Below, piece after piece: positions 7,797-16,646 of a stretch of 32,038 bases of DNA. Both the position numbers and the translations under genes were made by a program. The notes beneath the pieces were generated by a model. That model did no database searches and was not told the origin of the DNA. It worked only from the letters and a program-made list of their open reading frames with translations. Origin of the DNA: UBA1731 sp963626295 (GTDB lineage Bacteria; Verrucomicrobiota; Kiritimatiellia; RFP12; UBA1067); NCBI GenBank assembly GCA_963626295.1, contig CAVFWS010000010.1:1-32038 (forward strand), written 5' to 3'. Position 1 is the first letter of the stretch, and every line of letters starts with the position of its first letter.

Positions 7797-8748
7797 CAAT
7801 GTAGACATCGAGGCCGTATTTGGCTGTGTGCCGTCCAATGTGGTGGACAGTCTTGCCGAGCTTGCGCCGCTTGTCGGTGCGGAGAAGGCCGAGGGCATTG
7901 TCCGCGCCACGGGATATCCCACGCGCCGCGTCGCGAGCGAGGGTCAGGATGTCTTCGACTTCATGCTGCCGGCCGCCCAACGCGCCACAGATGGCGTCGA
8001 CGCAGGCCTGATCGGGGGCGTGGTGGCCGTGAGCTTTTCCGGGCGAGACCGTTTCCCGTCCCTTTCCTCCCGCCTGCAGCATGCGCTTGGCCTTGGCACG
8101 GATACGGTTGCCTACGATCTGTCGATGGCGTGCAGCGGCTGGATATACGGGCTTCTCTCGGCGACCCAGCTCGTCAGGCTGACCGGCAAGAAGATGCTGC
8201 TCGTCGATGGCGATGTGCAGAGCGCATGGATCGACCGGACGGATTATGCGACGCTTGCCGTAATGGGGGACGGGGCCACGGCCACGCTGCTTGCGCCCGG
8301 CGGGAATTCGTGGGAGTTCGGATTCCATACCGATGGCGGCGGTTCGGACGCGCTCGTATGCCGCGACAGCATACGCATGGACGGCTTCGGCGTGTTCCGC
8401 TTCGTCGCCGGGCCTGTGCGCCGCTTTCTCGCATCATTCATCGCCAAATCAGAGATACTTGCCGGACATCGTCCAGTATTCATTCCGCATCAGGCGAACA
8501 TGTACATGGTCCGGCAGCTCGCGGAGGCGCTTGGCCTCGGGGGCGCCCTTGCCGGCAGCGGGGAAAAGTACGCGAACACGGGATCGTGTTCCGCATCCCT
8601 GACGTTGGCGGATTGGAGTGCGCCAGCGTTGGATGGGCTTGCCGAATCCTGCGGTCGGGTGCTTTTCGCCGGTTTCGGGGCGGGGCTTGGCGCGGGCGCG
8701 GCGGCCACTACGCTTGGCGACATCAGGAAGGGCATGGTGGAGGCTTGA
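7786..8748 (+). CDS. FabH-like beta-ketoacyl-ACP synthase III
   Basis: The 320-residue protein has the thiolase fold of KAS III enzymes. The catalytic triad is visible: Cys116 in DLSMACSGWIYGL, His235 in FIPHQANMYMVRQLA and Asn264 in KYANTGSCSAS. The C-terminus ends in the glycine-rich GFGAGLGAGAA strand. Housekeeping FabH starts fatty acid synthesis by condensing acetyl-CoA with malonyl-ACP. This copy sits away from any fab gene and is directly joined to an ACP-FkbH gene, so a specialised condensation is more likely, for example joining an acyl chain to a glyceryl-ACP. The start ATG overlaps the lipoprotein gene, and the stop overlaps the next TTG start (TTGA), which predicts tight co-translation. 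Confidence 0.9.
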   Translation: MRIDNVDIEAVFGCVPSNVVDSLAELAPLVGAEKAEGIVRATGYPTRRVASEGQDVFDFMLPAAQRATDGVDAGLIGGVVAVSFSGRDRFPSLSSRLQHALGLGTDTVAYDLSMACSGWIYGLLSATQLVRLTGKKMLLVDGDVQSAWIDRTDYATLAVMGDGATATLLAPGGNSWEFGFHTDGGGSDALVCRDSIRMDGFGVFRFVAGPVRRFLASFIAKSEILAGHRPVFIPHQANMYMVRQLAEALGLGGALAGSGEKYANTGSCSASLTLADWSAPALDGLAESCGRVLFAGFGAGLGAGAAATTLGDIRKGMVEA

Positions 8749-9935
8749 CGGCCATAACGGAAAGGGAGTTCCGGGAGGCCATTGACGCCCTCGGGCTGAA
8801 TCCGGATCGTGGCGACTGGGACTCGATAAGGCACTTCAACCTCGTGATGGAGCTTGAGGCCCGCTGGGGCGCGAAGATCCCGATATCCGATGTGGAGCGG
8901 CTCAAGACCTTCCACGATTTCTACTTCAGGATCCCGATCCGTCCGGCGAAAGTCCTTGCCGTTGATGCCGACAATACGCTGTGGGGCGGCATCGTGAGCG
9001 AAGACGGCCCTGACTCCGTTGTGCCGCACGTCGGGTTCCAGAAGGGGCTGCTTGCGCTTCGCTCCAAGGGCGTGATGCTTGCGCTTCTCAGCAAGAACGA
9101 TCCGGCATCGGGCGGCGGATCGCCGATAGAGCGCGCGTTCGCCCGGGACGACATGCCGCTTTCGCTTGGCGACTTCTCCTTCGTTGGCGTAAGCTGGGAG
9201 CCTAAGCCCGGCAATCTGCTCGCGGCGGCGAAGGCGCTCAACGTCGGGAGGGACAGCTTTGTCTTTGTGGACGACAATTCCCATGAGCGGGCGCAGATGC
9301 GGGCGCACCTCCCGGAGGTGATGGTCGTCGAGGACATGGAACGCTGGTGTGCGCGGGGCATGGACGGCCTCGCCGAACATCTGGGGGAGACGTATTTTGC
9401 GGACATGGGAAGGACGGACGAGGATCGCCTTCGCGCAATGCTCCCGGCGAATCTGGCGCGGCTCGATCCGGCGCGGATGGAGTTCTCGAAGGCCGACTAC
9501 CTCAAGACCCTCGGGCTCAGGGTCTCGCCGTCGCTTGCGACAGCGGGGGATATCCCGCGCCTTGCGCAGATGGCCGGCAAGACGAACCAGTTCAACGCGA
9601 CGACGATCAGGCGAAACGAGGATGACTTCCGTCGGCTCCTGGGAGATCCGGGCAAGCGCGTGTACGTGTTCCGCCTGAGCGACAGGTTCGGCGAGCTGGG
9701 CCTCGTGTGCTACGTCGTCGTGGATGTGGCGAGGATGGCGATAGCGGATTTCGTGATGAGCTGCAGGGCGATGGGGCGGACGCTGGAGTTCTTTGCGTAT
9801 GGGTACGTGTGCCGCGAGCTTGGCCGCAAGGCCATGGAGATCGACTTTGTGGCCACCGCGAAGAACGCTCCGTTCGCGGCATTCATGGATAGGCTCGCGC
9901 ATGGCGAGACCGGGACTTTCTGCGTCGGTGGCTGA
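8745..9935 (+). CDS. ACP-FkbH fusion (HAD-IIIC, glyceryl-ACP type)
   Basis: Residues 1-60 form a short carrier domain with the phosphopantetheine site Ser27 in DWDSIRHFNLVMELE. Residues 66-396 are an FkbH-like HAD-IIIC enzyme: the catalytic DADNTLWGG (Asp74, Asp76), FVDDNSHERAQM, and a C-terminal acyltransferase-like part with KTNQFNATTIRR. Characterised FkbH proteins take 1,3-bisphosphoglycerate, load a glyceryl unit on an ACP and remove the phosphate. The fusion puts enzyme and carrier in one chain. The start is uncertain: TTG 8745 overlaps the upstream TGA, with GGAGG at 8739-8743 placed very close; no ATG lies in frame before the carrier domain. The upstream FabH-like partner suggests the pair makes an acyl-glyceryl or tetronate-like product, or decorates a glycan; that is inference. 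Confidence 0.85.
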   Translation: MTAITEREFREAIDALGLNPDRGDWDSIRHFNLVMELEARWGAKIPISDVERLKTFHDFYFRIPIRPAKVLAVDADNTLWGGIVSEDGPDSVVPHVGFQKGLLALRSKGVMLALLSKNDPASGGGSPIERAFARDDMPLSLGDFSFVGVSWEPKPGNLLAAAKALNVGRDSFVFVDDNSHERAQMRAHLPEVMVVEDMERWCARGMDGLAEHLGETYFADMGRTDEDRLRAMLPANLARLDPARMEFSKADYLKTLGLRVSPSLATAGDIPRLAQMAGKTNQFNATTIRRNEDDFRRLLGDPGKRVYVFRLSDRFGELGLVCYVVVDVARMAIADFVMSCRAMGRTLEFFAYGYVCRELGRKAMEIDFVATAKNAPFAAFMDRLAHGETGTFCVGG

Positions 9936-9936
9936 A

Positions 9937-12294
9937 ATGGCTTGCGGGAAGATAGCGGCGGCGCTTGCTTGCGCATTGTCTGTTGCGGCGGCATTCGCGA
10001 CGGACGTGACGTTCTTCATGTGCTACAGGCCAAACCATCCGGAGGATCCCGCCACCAAGGCCTTGCGGGCGTTCGAGAAGGCGCATCCGGATATCCATCC
10101 GAAGCAGTGGGGAGGGCTCACATTGCCGGGTGGCGGCGGACGGGCGCAGTTCATGCTTGCGCTGGCCGGGGGTAGCGCACCAGACGTATACAAGGCATGG
10201 TTCCACATACTGCGGCACGACATCGACCAGGGCTTTGCGTATCCGCTTGACGAATGGATAGACGGGAATTGGGAGGGATGGAAGGATTCGCCCCCGCTCT
10301 GGCGCGATGTGGCGAGCAGGGACGGCCACATATATGCGGTGCCGACGCCCGGAATGGCGTACTACGGGCTTGTGTACCGCAAGGACATCGTGAGGGATGC
10401 GGGGCTTGACCCGGAAACGCCGCCCGCGACGTGGGATGATTTCGAACGCTGGTGCAAACGCCTCGTGAAGCCGGGGCGGCGTCCGCTTGCGATCGAGAAC
10501 AGGCCATGGGGCTATCTCGCGTGGGTAGGCGCCGCAGGTGGCGATGTCGTTCGGAGGAAGGCGTCGGGATCGGGCAATCCAGATGGCGAGTGGGAGGCTT
10601 GCTTTGACTCGCCGGAATGCCTTCGGGCGGCAAGCTTCCTCCAGCGGCTCGTAAGGCAGGATCTTGTGCGCGGGCTGCCGGTGCTGTCGGTGTCGAGCGA
10701 CATCGCCAGGCTGTTCGCTGAAGGCGGCATTGTGTGCGTTTTCGGCGGAGAGGATCTGGTCGCCTACCTTACGGAGCACCTCAATTTCCCGGCGGATCTT
10801 GTCGGGCTGATGCCGTTCCCCGCTGCCGACAGTACGCTTCGGCCCGTGCTTCAGGCGCACAAGCATTTCTATGCGATGACGGAAAGCGTCGCGCACCGTC
10901 CCAAGGAAGAGCGCGACAGGGTGTGGCAGGCGCTCATGGCGCTCGCCTCGAACGATGTGTACGATGAGCAGGTTCGCGTCAATGCCCGTGAAGGCCGCGC
11001 GCGCTGGTGCATGCCATCCGACCTGAAGCGGCTCGGCCTCGGGAGGTACATCGATGAGATCCCGCCCGGCATAAGGAAGATGTACGGGGATCTTGAGGCT
11101 GGGCGGATACGGAAGGTCACAGAACCCCACGTGGGCTTCTGGCAGGCGGCGAGCGACATCGTCAGCCGTCGATTCCTCGGGTTGCTTCTCAGCGATTCCG
11201 GCAAGGAGCTTGACTGCGCGGAGGCCCTTGCTTCTATCACGAGGGAGGCCAACCGAGGCCTGATGTTCGATGCGGACCGTTCGCGAATGGACGAGAGGCG
11301 TCCGATCGCGAGGGTGGTGCTTGGCGCGTTCCTCTGTTGTGCATTGGCTGCCGTTGGGTTGTGGCTCGCGATGCGCAGACGCCGTCCGAAGCGCGTGGAT
11401 GCCGGCTCGTCGCGCACTTCGCGCCCGATCCTTCCGTGGATGTTCCTTGCGCCTGCGATTGCGAGCGTTGCTGTGTGGAGCTACTATCCCCTGGTCAAGG
11501 GCGCCATGATGGCGTTTCAGGACTACAAGATCGTAGGGGACGCCTGCTGGGTGGGTCTCGACAATTTCATACGGGTCGCATCCGATCCCGGTTTCTGGAA
11601 GGCATGGGGCAGGACCTTGTGGTACGTCGCCCTGACGATCGCGCTTGGATTCACCACGCCGGTGCTGCTTGCCATACTCCTTGCCGAGATACCGAAGGGG
11701 CGTGTGTTCTTCAGGATGGTGTATTTCCTTCCGCATCTCACGAGTGCGCTTGTCATAACGCTGTTGTGGAAGATGATGTTCGACCCTACGGAGGGCGGCA
11801 TGCTGAACCAGATGCTTGCGGCATTCGGCATCCCGAGGCAGTCGTGGCTCCTCGATCCGGCGTGGGCCATGACGTGCTGCATCCTGCCTGGGGTTTGGGC
11901 GGGGGCCGGAATGGCTTCGCTGATATATATCGCGGCCCTCGGAAGCCTGCCGCCCGACTACTACGAGGCGGCGGCGATTGACGGGGCCGGGATATTTGCG
12001 CGGTTCCGCCACATAACGTTTCCCCAGCTCATGCCGCTCATGGTGATCAACTTCGTGGGCGCGTTCATCGCCGCGTTCCAGGGGATGGGGTCGATATTCC
12101 TGCTGACCTTCGGCGGGCCGGGAGATGCCACGAACGTGCTTTCCCTGGCGATATGGAAGGAGGCGTACAACAACCTCAGGTTCTCAACCGCGACGACGAT
12201 GGCATGGTTCCTCGGAGTCGCGCTCATAGGCTTCACGTATCTCCAGATACGGTTCCTCCGCAGGGTGGAGTTCCGCAGCGCCGCCATGAATTAA
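9937..12294 (+). CDS. Solute-binding protein fused to MalF-type permease
   Basis: A 785-residue fusion. Residues 1-19 are a signal peptide, and about 20-450 are an extracellular solute-binding protein of the sugar type (family 1), with APDVYKAWF and GLVYRKDIVRDAGLDPETPPATW-like segments. Near 456-480 one transmembrane helix follows, then an Arg-rich loop. From about 495 to 785 there is a MalF-like permease with the cytoplasmic coupling motif starting YYEAAAIDGAG (about 675-685). In normal importers binding protein and permease are separate chains. Here the binding domain is tethered outside its own channel. No MalG-type second permease or ATPase is in the window. ATG 9937 starts one base after the previous stop; a GTG at 9928 is a possible alternative. 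A carbohydrate substrate is likely from the family, but unidentified. Confidence 0.9.
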   Translation: MACGKIAAALACALSVAAAFATDVTFFMCYRPNHPEDPATKALRAFEKAHPDIHPKQWGGLTLPGGGGRAQFMLALAGGSAPDVYKAWFHILRHDIDQGFAYPLDEWIDGNWEGWKDSPPLWRDVASRDGHIYAVPTPGMAYYGLVYRKDIVRDAGLDPETPPATWDDFERWCKRLVKPGRRPLAIENRPWGYLAWVGAAGGDVVRRKASGSGNPDGEWEACFDSPECLRAASFLQRLVRQDLVRGLPVLSVSSDIARLFAEGGIVCVFGGEDLVAYLTEHLNFPADLVGLMPFPAADSTLRPVLQAHKHFYAMTESVAHRPKEERDRVWQALMALASNDVYDEQVRVNAREGRARWCMPSDLKRLGLGRYIDEIPPGIRKMYGDLEAGRIRKVTEPHVGFWQAASDIVSRRFLGLLLSDSGKELDCAEALASITREANRGLMFDADRSRMDERRPIARVVLGAFLCCALAAVGLWLAMRRRRPKRVDAGSSRTSRPILPWMFLAPAIASVAVWSYYPLVKGAMMAFQDYKIVGDACWVGLDNFIRVASDPGFWKAWGRTLWYVALTIALGFTTPVLLAILLAEIPKGRVFFRMVYFLPHLTSALVITLLWKMMFDPTEGGMLNQMLAAFGIPRQSWLLDPAWAMTCCILPGVWAGAGMASLIYIAALGSLPPDYYEAAAIDGAGIFARFRHITFPQLMPLMVINFVGAFIAAFQGMGSIFLLTFGGPGDATNVLSLAIWKEAYNNLRFSTATTMAWFLGVALIGFTYLQIRFLRRVEFRSAAMN

Positions 12295-12328
12295 CGGCTG
12301 GGGTTGACTTCTGCCAATAGATTTCGAA

Positions 12329-13765
12329 TCATGGGGCGATGTGCGCCTTGAAATATGCGATGGCGCCTTGAAGGTCCGTGAAGCGTCCGTCAAGCTGCGC
12401 GTCAAACGCCGCAGACAGCCATTTGCCGAAGGCATTTGAGGGCGTATAGCCCATAGCCATCAGGTGCCGCCCCATCAATATCGGCTTGGGCGCCGCCGCC
12501 GCAACGCGCAGGCGTTCTGCGCGCATGGCGAGCCAATCGAGTCCGGCGTCAACCTTCTCGGTGCATGGGTTCAGCGGCACGCTCCCCTCAAGATCTGCGC
12601 GGGCCACACGGATTAGCCTATCTATGCGAACCACCCTCAGCGCGAGCCTGCGGATCGCGCTGTCTCCTGCATTCGCCCGATACAGCGCAAACGGCTGCAT
12701 ATGGCACTTCACAAGCGGAGGCACCTCCCTAAGCACCCGTTCCTCGTTCGTAAGCCGCCGCAAGAAGGACAACGTCGGTCTCACACCCGCCTCATCATGG
12801 CCACGGGACCTGATGTGCCCATCCTGAAACGTGGTTGTGGCGGGCTTGCCGAAATCGTGGCAAAGGACGGCAAGCCCGACGACCAGATCCTCGCCGGCAT
12901 TTCCCGTTCTGCCTCTCGCAAACGAATCGACGCATCGGCACGTGTGGTCCCACACGTCGCCTTCGGAGTGCCATTGCGGATCCTGTTCACACCCTACAAG
13001 CGCCTGCAGTTCTGGGAAATGGTCCAGCCACCCGGTCTTGCGCAGGAACTCCAGCCCAAGGCTTATCCGTTCCCCTTTGAGGATGAGTTTCTCCCATTCC
13101 CCATACAGCCGCTCCGGCGGCAGATCCTCCATGGTGACGGTGCGGCATATGTCAACCGTCTCCATTGCGGGCGCAAGGCAGAAACGCGCAACGAACTGCA
13201 TTCCGCGAAGCACCCGCAACGGATCTTCGACAAACTTCGGCGACACGTGCCTCAGCACGCGCCTTTCAAGGTCGGCGATGCCGCCGTACGGGTCTTCAAT
13301 CTCTCCGGCGACAGGATCGTGGTATATGGCGTTGACGGTGAAGTCGCGTCTGCTCGCCGCCTCCTTCACCGACATCCACGGATCGGAGTCCACCAGGAAG
13401 CCCCTGTGTCCGATCCCATGCTTCGATTCGCGGCGCGGCAACGCCACATCCACGTCGGCATGCTTTATCTTCAGGACGCCGAACGATGCCCCGCATTGGT
13501 CAACGGGATATCTCGAGGAAATCGCGTCCAGCAATTTCCGCGGCTCCACGCCAAAGACCTCCATGTCGACATCCTTGACGGTTCGGCTTCCCATGAGAAG
13601 GTCCCTCACGGCCCCTCCAACCATGAATGCGCGCCCTCCGGCGTCTTTGGCCAAATGGGCTATCGCCAACACGGTGTCGCGAAGGTCCGGCTTGAGCGTG
13701 GATAGGTCAAGCGCTTCTCTGCCTACAACGTCTGCCATGGCATGGTGTCTCACATGGATCGCCAA
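12329..13765 (-). CDS. cca: CCA-adding tRNA nucleotidyltransferase with HD domain
   Basis: The 478-residue enzyme belongs to the class-II polymerase-beta-like nucleotidyltransferases that add or repair the CCA end of tRNA. Residues 48-54 carry VGGAVRD, the metal-binding pair is Asp65 and Asp67 in KDVDMEV, and RRDFTVNAI marks the following conserved segment. The C-terminal half has an HD-type domain with WDHT and CHDFGKP, as in the longer CCA or poly(A) polymerase forms. TTG 13765 is chosen because GGAGG lies 5 bases before it; an in-frame ATG at 13738 has no good site. The gene ends convergently 34 bases from the ABC fusion gene and follows djlA by 24 bases. Confidence 0.92.
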   Translation of the reverse strand: MAIHVRHHAMADVVGREALDLSTLKPDLRDTVLAIAHLAKDAGGRAFMVGGAVRDLLMGSRTVKDVDMEVFGVEPRKLLDAISSRYPVDQCGASFGVLKIKHADVDVALPRRESKHGIGHRGFLVDSDPWMSVKEAASRRDFTVNAIYHDPVAGEIEDPYGGIADLERRVLRHVSPKFVEDPLRVLRGMQFVARFCLAPAMETVDICRTVTMEDLPPERLYGEWEKLILKGERISLGLEFLRKTGWLDHFPELQALVGCEQDPQWHSEGDVWDHTCRCVDSFARGRTGNAGEDLVVGLAVLCHDFGKPATTTFQDGHIRSRGHDEAGVRPTLSFLRRLTNEERVLREVPPLVKCHMQPFALYRANAGDSAIRRLALRVVRIDRLIRVARADLEGSVPLNPCTEKVDAGLDWLAMRAERLRVAAAAPKPILMGRHLMAMGYTPSNAFGKWLSAAFDAQLDGRFTDLQGAIAYFKAHIAP

Positions 13766-13789
13766 GCGCGCCTCCGCCTCCGGACGGGA

Positions 13790-14569
13790 TCAGAGACGCC
13801 GCTCCTTCTTTATCTTCGCCCATGCGGCATTGATGCGCGACATCTGCGCATTCGCCCGGGACATCAGTTCCTCTGATAGCCCCTGTGCCTTAAGCACGTC
13901 CGGATGCAGCTGCTTCGCCTTTTCGCGGTAGGCGCTGCGCAGCTCCTCGTTGCTTGCGTTGCTGCAGCAGCCTATGGTCTCATACGGGTCTTCCTCTGGC
14001 GCGGCGCCGCCCGCCGCGCCGGTATTGACGCCCCTCCTGCGGGCTTCCCATTCGAACAGCGCCGGATTGATGCGCAGATTCCTGACGATGGCCCGAAGGA
14101 TGTCAAGCTCCACCTGCGACAGCGTGTTGTCAACGCAGGCGAGGTCCCAAAGCAGTCCATACACCACTTCCCTAACGTGTATGCTGGGCTGTATGAGCGT
14201 GAATGAATCCGCATACTCGTATATGCTGTGGGCGTCGTTCTTCGTCCGCTGGAACACCCGGATGCAGTATTCGCGCTTGGCCCCACGCAACCCAACCATG
14301 TCGAACACCCGCTCGCAATAGCGCACCTCGCTCTCCGAAATGTGCCCGTCAGCCTTTGCCATCTTGGACAGAAGCGCGGAAAGAGCCGCAAGCGTCGCGA
14401 ACTCGCCTCCGACTGCGGCGGCGTCCTTGCCTTGCGAATCGCTTTTGCCAAGCCCGTCGCGGACCTTCGACTCAAGCCAATTCCCGACAACCGCACCTAT
14501 CACTCCACCGAGAAGCCCGCCCCTGTTTGCGCCGAGGAACGCCCCAATGCTCGCGCCTATCCATCTCAT
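13790..14569 (-). CDS. djlA: DjlA-like co-chaperone (TerB plus J domain)
   Basis: The 259-residue protein starts with a glycine-zipper hydrophobic stretch (about 8-32) that likely inserts in the membrane. A TerB-like helical domain follows (about 57-165, LSKMAKADGHISESEV). A C-terminal J domain spans 194-259 with the HPD motif at 222-224, which stimulates DnaK ATPase. This is the DjlA arrangement, although the membrane part is a glycine-rich patch rather than one long helix. It is the gene before cca in the minus-strand run. The Shine-Dalgarno is distant (GGGAG about 11 bases upstream). Confidence 0.85.
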   Translation of the reverse strand: MRWIGASIGAFLGANRGGLLGGVIGAVVGNWLESKVRDGLGKSDSQGKDAAAVGGEFATLAALSALLSKMAKADGHISESEVRYCERVFDMVGLRGAKREYCIRVFQRTKNDAHSIYEYADSFTLIQPSIHVREVVYGLLWDLACVDNTLSQVELDILRAIVRNLRINPALFEWEARRRGVNTGAAGGAAPEEDPYETIGCCSNASNEELRSAYREKAKQLHPDVLKAQGLSEELMSRANAQMSRINAAWAKIKKERRL

Positions 14570-14624
14570 GTGAAAACAGCTCCCAATGCTTAAATGCCGT
14601 CAATCTCGCGCAGCGTCCGCGTGC

Positions 14625-15377
14625 TCATGAGAGATCGCCGCTCTCGATCGCATCGACAACCTTCAGCGCCTGATATGTCTCGCGGACATCATGCACCCGA
14701 ACCACCGATGCGCCATGCAATGCGCACCACACGGCGATCCCGAGATTGCCGCCCATGTTCTTGCCGGTGACTTTCTCGCCCGTGATCCTCTTGACGATCC
14801 GCTTTCTGCTCGCGCCAACGAGGACGCGCCCCTTCTTTGCCAACTCGCCAGTCGCCCTTATCAGCGCAAGATCCTCTTCGCGTGTCGTTCCGAACCCGAT
14901 CATCGGATCCATGTACGTGCGCGACATTATCTCGCCATCGCCGGCGTAGCGGTCAACGCAGCTGGCGGGCATCACCAACTCAAGCCCATCAAATTTCCTC
15001 AGCAGTCCAGCCATCGCAGGAATCGGCTCGGCATACACGCAGTTGATGATGTCCGCACCCATCTGCGCAGCGCGTTCCGCTGTCTCCGGATGGTATGTGT
15101 CTATCGACACGGATACACGACGGCCGCCGGTGCCGCCGTCCGCCCGTCCCCCAAAATACAGATGAAGCACAGGCTCAAGCCTCGACCACTCCTCTTCCCA
15201 CGAAAGCGGGACCGCGCCAGGACGCGTAGACTCTGCGCCGAAATCGATTATCTCCGCACCTTCTGAGGCGATGTTCCTTGCTCGCCGGACAGCCTCCTCC
15301 GGGGTGAAGTATTTCCCGCCGTCCGAGAACGAATCCGGCGTTACGTTGACTATGCCCATTACCTTCGTCATCATCAT
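14625..15377 (-). CDS. folP: Dihydropteroate synthase, divergent short form
   Basis: The 250-residue protein keeps the main folate-pathway signatures: GIVNVTPDSFSDGG near the N-terminus, AESTRPG, SIDTYHPE, DPMIGFGTT, GASRKR and the closing RVHDV. These bind the pterin and the sulfonamide/PABA ring. Two places differ from typical FolP. The usual IND(V/I) segment reads IINCVYAEP, and the stretch between that strand and DPMIGFG is much shorter, lacking the typical MH segment (LVMPASC stands there). It is therefore about 25-30 residues shorter than common enzymes. Function as FolP is likely but not certain. The first of three ATGs (15377) is used, after GGGAGAG. Confidence 0.85.
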   Translation of the reverse strand: MMMTKVMGIVNVTPDSFSDGGKYFTPEEAVRRARNIASEGAEIIDFGAESTRPGAVPLSWEEEWSRLEPVLHLYFGGRADGGTGGRRVSVSIDTYHPETAERAAQMGADIINCVYAEPIPAMAGLLRKFDGLELVMPASCVDRYAGDGEIMSRTYMDPMIGFGTTREEDLALIRATGELAKKGRVLVGASRKRIVKRITGEKVTGKNMGGNLGIAVWCALHGASVVRVHDVRETYQALKVVDAIESGDLS

Positions 15378-15456
15378 TCACTCTCCCACACCGATGTGCC
15401 TTGCCTGCACCAAGACCCAAGGCGACCGCTCTCCGGCACGATGCAAGCATCCACTT

Positions 15457-16629
15457 TCACTTGTCCACTTTCTTTCTTATGGCCACGAACCTGCTGGGAT
15501 CCATGGCGCGTTCAACGATATGCTCTGCGTACACTTCGCTATATCCCCTTCCGCCAACGAGGTCATCGTGTCTCCCGTTGTAGCGTTTCAGCGCGGTCTG
15601 CCAGCCATCGAACGTTCCGTCCGGACGCGCCCCGGCTCGCCGTCCGCTCGCGCCGAACCCCTTGCGGACAAGGAACTTGATGGCCGCCCTGATGTTCTGC
15701 TCGGCGGAACCTTCATTGCGTCGGATTGGTTTGCTGAGGCCAACATCCGTTTTCGCGTCGCTCCAGTCTCCCGGAACATTCACCTGCATCGGATCCGAAT
15801 CCCACGCCGCAAGCGACCTGGCATCGCGCCCGCCCGTCTCCTCTATCATGTGGGACTTCACAAGCGCCGTTGTGAGCGCAGGGATCTGCCGCCCCTGCGC
15901 AGACGTGGCGCCGGCCCACGCAGCCCGGCCTCGGTTGAACTCGTCCACGCACCTTACTATGAGCGCATCGTGCTCCTGGTAGCGGTCATCCTCAAATCCC
16001 CTGAACACCGGGACCCGGCGAATGCGCCATTCCGCAATGCGATCCAGAATGACGTCGTTGCGGTTCGTGGCTGCCGGGCTTACCGCAACCGTGGCACGCG
16101 TCTTGTCCGGATGCGGCTTGGATGTCCACTCGGCCGCAGTACGTCCATTGGCCTTCATCCATCGACTGTGGAACCTCCTGTACAAGGAAGCCGCCCTGTC
16201 GAGCGCAGGACGTTCCTCCGGCTCGACAAAGCGATCGTCGAAGCTGAGGCGCCCGTATCTGTCAAACGCGAACCTGTTGTTCAGCACGTCAATCTCGAAG
16301 GCCACGCCGGCCTTGGACATCGGCTCTTCCTCTATCCCTTGCGCCCTGAGTTTCGCGAGATACTTCATCCTCCTTTCGCCGGACTTTCTCATTACGGACT
16401 CCACGTCAAGAAACGCCTGGAAGACCTCCATCACTTCCGACGGCTCCATCCGCAGCGACACCGGCGACGCCTTGCAGTCTGGGTTCTTCTGGCTGAAGCC
16501 AATGGCGGAATTCAGCATGGCGTCGAACATGTTCCCGTCAAATGAAGCGCGCTTCGCGGAAAATGCGGATGACGAGGTCGCAAATGCGATCATCGCCACC
16601 AATCGTATGCGTGTCCTGAGGAAGGCCAT
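15457..16629 (-). CDS. Secreted lysozyme/transglycosylase-like protein
   Basis: The 390-residue product begins with a signal peptide (about 1-25, ending SSSAFSA), so it should act in the periplasm or outside. The N-terminal 200 residues have no family I recognise and are charged, with a helix-rich look. The C-terminal region resembles lytic transglycosylases: Glu263 or Glu264 in SHMIEETGG would be the catalytic acid, followed by DPMQVNVPGDW (279-289), then QNIRAAIKFL and ALKRYNG, which match the order of E, M-Q-(I/V), N-(L/I) and A-x-x-x-Y-N motifs in that fold. A role in peptidoglycan cleavage is inferred. The ATG is 18 bases after the U32 stop, with GAGGTGA upstream. Confidence 0.7.
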   Translation of the reverse strand: MAFLRTRIRLVAMIAFATSSSAFSAKRASFDGNMFDAMLNSAIGFSQKNPDCKASPVSLRMEPSEVMEVFQAFLDVESVMRKSGERRMKYLAKLRAQGIEEEPMSKAGVAFEIDVLNNRFAFDRYGRLSFDDRFVEPEERPALDRAASLYRRFHSRWMKANGRTAAEWTSKPHPDKTRATVAVSPAATNRNDVILDRIAEWRIRRVPVFRGFEDDRYQEHDALIVRCVDEFNRGRAAWAGATSAQGRQIPALTTALVKSHMIEETGGRDARSLAAWDSDPMQVNVPGDWSDAKTDVGLSKPIRRNEGSAEQNIRAAIKFLVRKGFGASGRRAGARPDGTFDGWQTALKRYNGRHDDLVGGRGYSEVYAEHIVERAMDPSRFVAIRKKVDK

Positions 16630-16646
16630 CTAAGGTTCACCTCGCT

